11,254 bases of DNA, taken from NCBI RefSeq assembly GCF_004138495.1, contig NZ_ML142854.1, positions 351,315 through 362,568 on the forward strand, read 5' to 3'. The notes beneath the pieces are model-generated. The model worked only from the letters and a program-made list of their open reading frames with translations. It was not told the DNA's origin and made no database searches. Below are positions 6,518-11,254 of the stretch, one piece after another (the first letter of the stretch is position 1; each line of letters opens with the position of its first letter). The DNA is from Phytoactinopolyspora endophytica. GTDB lineage: Bacteria > Actinomycetota > Actinomycetes > Jiangellales > Jiangellaceae. The position numbers and the translations under genes were made by a program.

Positions 6518-7372
6518 ATGACGACATTCGCCACGCCGGAGCCCATAGCCGCCACTGTGGAAGTCGGCGGTGCACAGGTACAGGTCACCGCTAGTGACCG
6601 GACCGACACCGTGGTGCTGGTCGAACCCATTGACAAGGCGAGCCGGAAAGACGTCAAGGTGGCCGAGAACACGAAGGTCGAGCTCGCCGACGGTCAGCTG
6701 TCGGTCAAAATGACCAAGGCCGGGGACAAGAAGGGCTCGGTCACCATCACGATCGAGCTGCCCGCCGGCTCCAGCCTGGCCGCTTACCTGTGGTCCTCGA
6801 GCGTTCAGGTTGACGGTTCAGTCGGTAACTGTGAGCTGTACATGGCGTCGGGTCGCGTGCAGGTGGATCGCATCGACGCATTGCAGGCGAGCCTTTCGAC
6901 GGGTGAGATCGAGATCGGTCACATCGCCGGACGGGCCAGCATCCAAGGCGCGATGTTCAAGCTGCGGATCGGCGAGGTCAAGGGTGCGGTCGGGCTCCAG
7001 AACGCGGGCGGGCACGCCTGGATCGGCCACGCGTCGGCCGACATCGATCTCAGCAGCGGCACCTGCGACTTCGACATCGACCGCGCCGATGGCGACGTCA
7101 TCGCCACGACCGGCGGAGGCGCCATTCGGATCGGCCGGATGGCCAACGGTCGGGCAAAGCTGAAGAACGGTTCGGGAGATATCGAGGTCGGCATCAGTGA
7201 GGGCACCGTTGCCTCCATCGACGTCAACAGCGAGCGAGGAGCGGTGCACAACTTCCTCTCTTCGCAAGGAGCACCAGCGTCACAGGGAGAGCCGCGAGCG
7301 ACCGACGCCAAGATCGCGGTGTTCGCTCGCACCCGGCACGGCGACATCACCGTACAGCGTGCCGCAAGCTGA
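6518..7372 (+). CDS. DUF4097-like beta-strand-repeat protein
   Basis: The protein has 284 residues from ATG 6518. It opens with MTTFATPEPIAATVEV, then ITASDRTDTVV-like and ELPAGSSL-like segments. From about residue 85 onward it is a series of short strand-turn units rich in G, D, I and V, for example STGEIEIGHIAGRASI, SSGTCDFDIDRADGDVI and GSGDIEVGISEGTV, with a spacing near 20 residues. This is the pattern of DUF4097 proteins, predicted beta-solenoids with no assigned enzymatic role. No signal peptide, membrane segment or cysteine cluster is seen, so it is probably cytoplasmic. As third gene of the exporter operon it may be a scaffold, a pump partner or a sensor of the exported compound. Comparable DUF4097/ABC/BTAD-regulator neighbourhoods are, from memory, recurrent in actinomycetes. 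Confidence 0.85.
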   Translation: MTTFATPEPIAATVEVGGAQVQVTASDRTDTVVLVEPIDKASRKDVKVAENTKVELADGQLSVKMTKAGDKKGSVTITIELPAGSSLAAYLWSSSVQVDGSVGNCELYMASGRVQVDRIDALQASLSTGEIEIGHIAGRASIQGAMFKLRIGEVKGAVGLQNAGGHAWIGHASADIDLSSGTCDFDIDRADGDVIATTGGGAIRIGRMANGRAKLKNGSGDIEVGISEGTVASIDVNSERGAVHNFLSSQGAPASQGEPRATDAKIAVFARTRHGDITVQRAAS

Positions 7373-7375
7373 CCA

Positions 7376-10300
7376 TCACGACGCGAGCGTGACCTCGACC
7401 AGCTCAGACCAATCAGCCCGCGCACCTTCCTGCGTCACCTCGGCGAACCGTGCTTCGCCGAGGTGACGTCGCGCATCCTGCTCGATCCTGGCCGCATCCG
7501 GTTGGGAGCGATCCGGCAGCCCGCGTACACCGACACTGGCCGCGAGCAGCCGCGCCGCCTGTTCGTACTGGTCGAGGCGGACGGCCAGGTCCGCGATCCC
7601 GACGAGCATCAGAGCGATGACGGGTGGAGCTCCCGACTCGGACGCCGCCTGCCAGGCAGCCACGCGATGGGTGCGGGACTCGCGGATATCGTCGGCCAGG
7701 TAGCCGAGCAGGTCGTGGATCTGTGCGCGGACGTTCGGCTGCTCCGCGGCGTCGCCCATGAGGGTGGTCGCGAGGCCGAGTTGATGGCGGGCCTCCTTGG
7801 CGTCACCGCGCCGGCGCGCGAGGCCCGCCTTGGCGAGTGCCAAGGCGACGAGTGCATACGGCCAGGTGACACCTTCGGCGCACCGCTCGGCCTGGGCCAT
7901 GGCGGCCGCGCTGGCGTCACGATCGCCGTTGAGCCAGTACAACGGGGCCTGTTGGGTCCGCACCTCGATGACATCCTCGACTGCGCCGAGCTCGGTGAGG
8001 ACCGTGATCGCTTGTTCGTAGTAGTCGCAGGCGATGGCGAATTCGCCCCGCATGGCGAGTTGGCCGGCCAGGGTGGACAAGGCCAGATACATCCCGAACC
8101 GTTCGCCGAGCGTCCGGAACTCCGCGAGCGCCAGCTCCAGCTGGGCCTCCACGTCCCCGCCGTCTTGGCCGAGCATGGTCCGCATCTTGCCGGCCTGCCA
8201 CCGAGCCATGGCGCCGACCCAGGGGTCGACGCTCTCCAGCAACGACTCGAACGCGGGCAATGCCTCGGCCGGTGCATGCAGCAGGCGTTCCAGCGGGACT
8301 GCGAATTCCAGCAGCGGGTGGTCACTCTGGGATTGCTGACTGAACCGATACCCCTTTTCGATCCACTCCGCGCCAACGTGTTGGTCCCCCTGTCCGGAGG
8401 TCACGAAGAGCACCACCATCCCGTACGCCAACGCCCGGACGTCGTCGGTCGCCTCGCCCGGGAGGTTGGCGGCCGCGATCAGCAGCTCAAGGCCTTCGCT
8501 CCGCCGCCCGCCGAGCCACCAGTACCACCCGGTGGCGGCCGCGAGCCGCATCGCCGCCTGTGCGTCACCGACCGTGATCGCCCCCCGCAGCGCGGCAATG
8601 AGGTTGTCGTGGTCGGCTTCGAGCCTGGCGAGCCATTCCAGTTGCTCGGCGCGGCGCAGATGTGGCTCCGCGGTCTCGGCCAGCTCGGTGAAGTAGGCGA
8701 GATGCGCCTGGTGGGCCAGGTCCGATTCCTCGGCCTCGGCGAGCCGATCCGCGGCGTACTCCTTGATCGTGGTGAGCATCCGATAGCGCGGGGCATCGTC
8801 GCCCGCGGTGACCAGGAGCGACTTCTCGGCCAGCGAGGTGAGCAGCTCCAACACCTGATCCTGCTCGACGGCCTGATCTTGCTCAAGGTACGGGCCGGCG
8901 CAGACGCGCTCGGCTGCCTCCAGGTTCGCCCCGCCCGAGAACACCGACAGCCGGCGCAGCACCGTCCGCTCGGCCTCGGTAAGCAGTTCCCAGCTCCAGT
9001 CGACCACCGCGCGCAATGTCTTATGTCGCGGCAATGCGGTACGACTCCCGCTGGTCAGCACGCGGAACCGGTCGTCGAGCCGGTTGGCGAGCTGCTCGAT
9101 GGTCATGGTGCGCAACCGGGCAGCAGCGAGTTCGATCGCCAGTGGCATCCCGTCCAGCGCCCGGCAGATCCGCACCATCAACGCCTGTGTGTGTTCGTCG
9201 TTCCCGAGATCCTTGCGCACGGCGCTGGCGCGGTCCCGCAGCAACCGGAGGGCCGGCGAGGAAGTGAACTCGGACAGACTGGCGCCGGTTGGCAGGGCCA
9301 GCGGCTCGACCTGCCACAAAGCCTCACCGGTGATGCCGAGCGGTTCCCGGCTGGTCACCAGGATCCGCAGCCGCCGACATTCCCCGAGCACTCGTTCGGC
9401 CAACACCGCCACCGACTCGATCACATGCTCACAGTTGTCCAGGATCAGCAGCATCTCCCGATCGCGGATCGCGGCGATCAGTCCGTCCACGGGGTCCGCG
9501 CTCGGTGACGCGCCGAGCAGGGCATCTCGGAGACCGAGCCCGGCCAGCGCCGTCTGAGCCACGTCACCGTCGGCGCCGATGGGGGCGAATTCGACCAGCC
9601 AGATCCCGTCCGGCAGGTCGCCGGTCATCGTCCGTGCGGTTTCCGTGGCGAGTCTCGTCTTGCCCGAGCCACCGGGACCGGTCAAGGTAGTGAGCCGATG
9701 TTCGCCGATGAGCCGGCTGACCGCGGCAACATCTGCTTCCTTCCCGACGAAGCTGGTCAGCTCGGCACGCAGGTTGGTCTTTCGGTCCTCCTCCCGCTGC
9801 CCCAACTCACCCCGCAGCAGCGCGACGTGCAGTTCGGACAGCTCCGGTGAAGGGTCGACGCCCAGTGCGTCGGCCAATGCCTCCCGCGCGTCCTGGTACA
9901 CGGTCACCGCTTCGGTACTACGACCGGCTGCGGTGAGGGCACGCATCAGCGCGGCGACAAATCGTTCCCGTGTCGGATACACGGCCACCAACTCGGTCAG
10001 CTCGGTGACCAGCTCCGCACCGCGGCCGAGGCGGATCTCCGCCTCGAACCGATCTTCCAAGGCGGCCAGGCGCAGCCTTTCCAGCCGCGTGACCGCTGCG
10101 TCGAACGCCTCACTGTCCTGCAGACCGACGTCCTGCATAGCCGCGCCGCGCCACAATCCGAGGGCTTCGCGCAGTAGCCGGGCACGCTGCGGATCGTCGC
10201 CGGCGCGGGCTTGGCCGACGAGGCGTTCGAATCGCATGGCGTCGACGGCGTCGGGTTCCACGATCAGCCGGTACCCACCCGACTTCCCCTCGACCAACCC

Positions 10301-10528
10301 GTCCGGCAGCACCCGCCGCAGCCGGGAAACCAATGCTTGTACGGCGTTCCCGACCTCGGAGGGCGGGTGCTCACCCCAGATCCAGTCGACCAGTTGCGTC
10401 GTCTTGACCACGCGACCGGGCTCGAGCGCGAGAGCGATCAACAGCGCGCGCAACCGGGCGCCCGGCACGTCGACCAGTGCGCCGTCATCTGCTTGGACCT
10501 CGAGTGGTCCAAGCATCCCGATCTTCAC
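7376..10528 (-). CDS. AfsR/SARP-type regulator: winged helix, BTAD, NB-ARC-like ATPase, TPR-like tail
   Basis: About 1050 residues from GTG 10528. The frame is open 40 codons further to ATG 10648, but that stretch is low-complexity Arg/Gly. The conserved domain begins at VKIGMLGPLEV, and a -10-like CAAAAT lies 6 bases before the GTG. Domains: OmpR-like winged helix about 1-92; BTAD about 95-242, ending in ALGVDPSPELSELH; STAND/NB-ARC-like ATPase from about 258 with P-loop GPGGSGKT (284-291), Walker B LLILDN (360-365), TSREPL, and GMPLAIELAAARL (460-472); then a helical, TPR-like tail from about 600. No C-terminal LuxR helix is present. Such proteins bind ATP and, once triggered, activate pathway genes through heptamer repeats. 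It faces the ABC operon tail to tail, and repeats of the right kind lie at that operon's promoter. Confidence 0.93.
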   Translation of the reverse strand: MKIGMLGPLEVQADDGALVDVPGARLRALLIALALEPGRVVKTTQLVDWIWGEHPPSEVGNAVQALVSRLRRVLPDGLVEGKSGGYRLIVEPDAVDAMRFERLVGQARAGDDPQRARLLREALGLWRGAAMQDVGLQDSEAFDAAVTRLERLRLAALEDRFEAEIRLGRGAELVTELTELVAVYPTRERFVAALMRALTAAGRSTEAVTVYQDAREALADALGVDPSPELSELHVALLRGELGQREEDRKTNLRAELTSFVGKEADVAAVSRLIGEHRLTTLTGPGGSGKTRLATETARTMTGDLPDGIWLVEFAPIGADGDVAQTALAGLGLRDALLGASPSADPVDGLIAAIRDREMLLILDNCEHVIESVAVLAERVLGECRRLRILVTSREPLGITGEALWQVEPLALPTGASLSEFTSSPALRLLRDRASAVRKDLGNDEHTQALMVRICRALDGMPLAIELAAARLRTMTIEQLANRLDDRFRVLTSGSRTALPRHKTLRAVVDWSWELLTEAERTVLRRLSVFSGGANLEAAERVCAGPYLEQDQAVEQDQVLELLTSLAEKSLLVTAGDDAPRYRMLTTIKEYAADRLAEAEESDLAHQAHLAYFTELAETAEPHLRRAEQLEWLARLEADHDNLIAALRGAITVGDAQAAMRLAAATGWYWWLGGRRSEGLELLIAAANLPGEATDDVRALAYGMVVLFVTSGQGDQHVGAEWIEKGYRFSQQSQSDHPLLEFAVPLERLLHAPAEALPAFESLLESVDPWVGAMARWQAGKMRTMLGQDGGDVEAQLELALAEFRTLGERFGMYLALSTLAGQLAMRGEFAIACDYYEQAITVLTELGAVEDVIEVRTQQAPLYWLNGDRDASAAAMAQAERCAEGVTWPYALVALALAKAGLARRRGDAKEARHQLGLATTLMGDAAEQPNVRAQIHDLLGYLADDIRESRTHRVAAWQAASESGAPPVIALMLVGIADLAVRLDQYEQAARLLAASVGVRGLPDRSQPDAARIEQDARRHLGEARFAEVTQEGARADWSELVEVTLAS
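7433..7468. terminator. 15-bp perfect hairpin, probable terminator of the ABC/DUF4097 operon, inside the SARP gene
   Basis: CGTCACCTCGGCGAA (7433-7447) and TTCGCCGAGGTGACG (7454-7468) are exact inverted copies across a 6-base loop. The hairpin begins 61 bases after the DUF4097 stop codon, where rightward transcripts should end. There is no T-tract, as is often the case in actinomycetes. On the other strand the same bases encode RHLGEARFAEVT near the SARP C-terminus, 54 bases before its stop. A perfect 15-bp stem is very unlikely by chance; terminator function is inferred from position. Confidence 0.7.
8854..8889 (-). repeat. imperfect 18-bp tandem duplication inside the SARP gene
   Basis: The units 8854-8871 and 8872-8889 match at 14 of 18 positions by eye and both start CCTGATC. 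In the protein they give the doubled hexapeptide pattern LEQDQA / VEQDQV, in the helical segment following the ATPase domain. The duplication preserves the frame and looks like an old slippage event. Confidence 0.6.
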
Positions 10529-10540
10529 CCATGTATTTTG
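10528..10540 (-). promoter_or_regulatory. probable -10 of the SARP gene
   Basis: On the minus strand CAAAAT (10540-10535) is followed after 6 bases by GTG (10528-10526). The A2, A4, A5 and T6 positions fit the -10 consensus, and no Shine-Dalgarno is seen, so the gene may be leaderless. No TCAGG-type heptamers were found upstream, so autoregulation through the same box is not supported. A -35 is not evident. Confidence 0.42.
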
Positions 10541-10780
10541 CACGCCGAAGGGTCCCGGCAGACCATGGGGATCCCGTTTGCCACCACCGCCTCGTCGCGC
10601 CGATGTGCGACGCGGTGACCCCGAGTTCGCGAATCGGGCGCGGTTCACGACCGCGAGCCGACGCCCACGTCGCCACTGCGGGTGCCGTCCCTCATCGGTT
10701 CCCGTTGACCATGACGTCGCCCTGTGCGCGCTCTATGTCGACCTCTAGACGCATCTGCCGTAGGCGACCGCTGCCACATT
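10541..10780. other. non-coding interval upstream of the SARP gene
   Basis: This stretch separates the end of the aldolase gene from the SARP promoter, both genes lying on the minus strand. Apart from the open but unconserved 40-codon extension of the SARP frame up to 10648, nothing coding was recognised. No strong hairpin, tRNA or repeat array was seen. It probably holds the aldolase 3' end and upstream control elements of the SARP gene. Confidence 0.4.
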
Positions 10781-11254
10781 TCACGTCGGCGACGATCGGA
10801 GGTCCAGCGCGATGTCGGTGATCATGTCCTCCTGGCCGCCGACCAGACCGCGCCGGCCGGCCTCCACCAGCAGCTGCCGGGTATCCAGCTCGTAGCGACG
10901 CGCCGCCTCCTCCGCGTGGCGCAAGAAGCTGGAGTAGACGCCCGCGTAGCCGAGCGACAGCGTCTCCCGGTCGACCCGGACCGGGCGATCCTGCAACGGC
11001 CGCACCAGGTCGTCGGCGGCGTCCTGCAGCCGGAACAGGTCACAGCCATGCCGCCAGCCCAGCAGGTCCGCCACCGCCACGAACGCCTCCAGCGGGCAGT
11101 TCCCGGCCCCGGCGCCCTGTCCTGCCAATGAGGCGTCCACCCTGGCCGCGCCGTTCTCTACCGCCACCACGGAGTTGGCGACCGACAGCGACAGGTTCTC
11201 GTGCGCGTGGATGCCGACCTCGGTATCCGGCCGGAGCACGTCACGGTAGGCGCG
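10781..11254 (-). CDS. 4-hydroxy-2-oxovalerate aldolase, C-terminal part, cut by window end
   Basis: The minus-strand frame is open from the window edge (first full codon 11254-11252) to TGA at 10783-10781, 157 visible residues. The stretch [17 protein letters not shown] contains the HxH pair that binds the divalent metal in the HMGL-like TIM barrel, and [17 protein letters not shown] follows. The tail [15 protein letters not shown] and [11 protein letters not shown] is diagnostic of the communication domain of BphI/DmpG/HsaF-type aldolases. These cleave 4-hydroxy-2-oxoacids to pyruvate and an aldehyde, which is channelled to a partner acylating aldehyde dehydrogenase. About 180-200 N-terminal residues lie outside the window. 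The partner dehydrogenase is not visible, and the gene is the last of its visible set, so a meta-cleavage (aromatic or steroid) operon probably lies to the right. Confidence 0.93.
   Translation of the reverse strand, partial: RAYRDVLRPDTEVGIHAHENLSLSVANSVVAVENGAARVDASLAGQGAGAGNCPLEAFVAVADLLGWRHGCDLFRLQDAADDLVRPLQDRPVRVDRETLSLGYAGVYSSFLRHAEEAARRYELDTRQLLVEAGRRGLVGGQEDMITDIALDLRSSPT

Noticed and set aside
7463..9508. 681-codon open frame on the plus strand
   Set aside because: It is antisense to the SARP gene, has a composition typical of high-GC shadow frames (rich in G, R, Q, P), and shows no domain, whereas the minus strand has continuous SARP, ATPase and TPR-like motifs.
10529..10648. 40-codon N-terminal extension of the SARP frame
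   Set aside because: Low-complexity Arg/Gly/Pro stretch before a domain that starts at the protein N-terminus in this family; the -10-like hexamer falls inside it.
9579..10748. 389-codon open frame on the plus strand, rich in Ser/Arg
   Set aside because: Antisense shadow of the winged-helix, BTAD and P-loop parts of the SARP gene; no recognisable motif.

Overview
The window is high-GC DNA with dense, mostly GTG/ATG-started genes, SARP- and MmyB-type regulators and several apparently leaderless genes. This points to an actinomycete, probably a soil genus of the Streptomyces/Pseudonocardia/Nocardia kind; the genus cannot be fixed from the sequence alone. Nine complete protein genes and two genes cut by the window edges are supported. 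No rRNA, tRNA, CRISPR array, insertion sequence or phage gene was seen. No gene-free stretch exceeds 300 bases; the longest is about 250 bases in front of the SARP gene.

Left part (1-4611): the 3' end of a TfoX-N-like gene, then two independent regulator/short-chain-dehydrogenase (SDR) pairs. The first pair is an SDR (complement 309-1010) divergent from an Xre/MmyB-like regulator (1146-2003). The second is a TetR regulator (complement 2093-2734) divergent from another SDR (2811-3575), with a compact multi-palindrome operator between them. The second SDR carries Phe where the catalytic Tyr is expected. An alpha/beta hydrolase (3673-4611) with its own probable leaderless promoter follows.

Central part (4612-10528): this looks like one functional module. 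A DrrA-like ABC ATPase, a DrrB-like permease and a DUF4097-like beta-repeat protein run rightward. A large AfsR/SARP-type regulator (winged helix, BTAD, NB-ARC-like ATPase, TPR-like tail) runs leftward and meets them tail to tail with 3 bases between stop codons. In front of the ATPase gene lie four good, and perhaps two weaker, TCAGG-type heptamers spaced 10-12 bases. The last ends exactly 8 bases before a -10-like hexamer, which sits 6 bases before the ATG. This is the arrangement known for SARP-activated promoters, so the regulator probably activates the convergent exporter operon. The likely terminator of that operon is a 15-bp-arm perfect hairpin embedded in the coding 3' end of the regulator gene.

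Right edge (10781-11254): the C-terminal part of a 4-hydroxy-2-oxovalerate aldolase (meta-cleavage pathway type) on the minus strand, cut by the window end. It suggests an aromatic or steroid catabolic locus further right.
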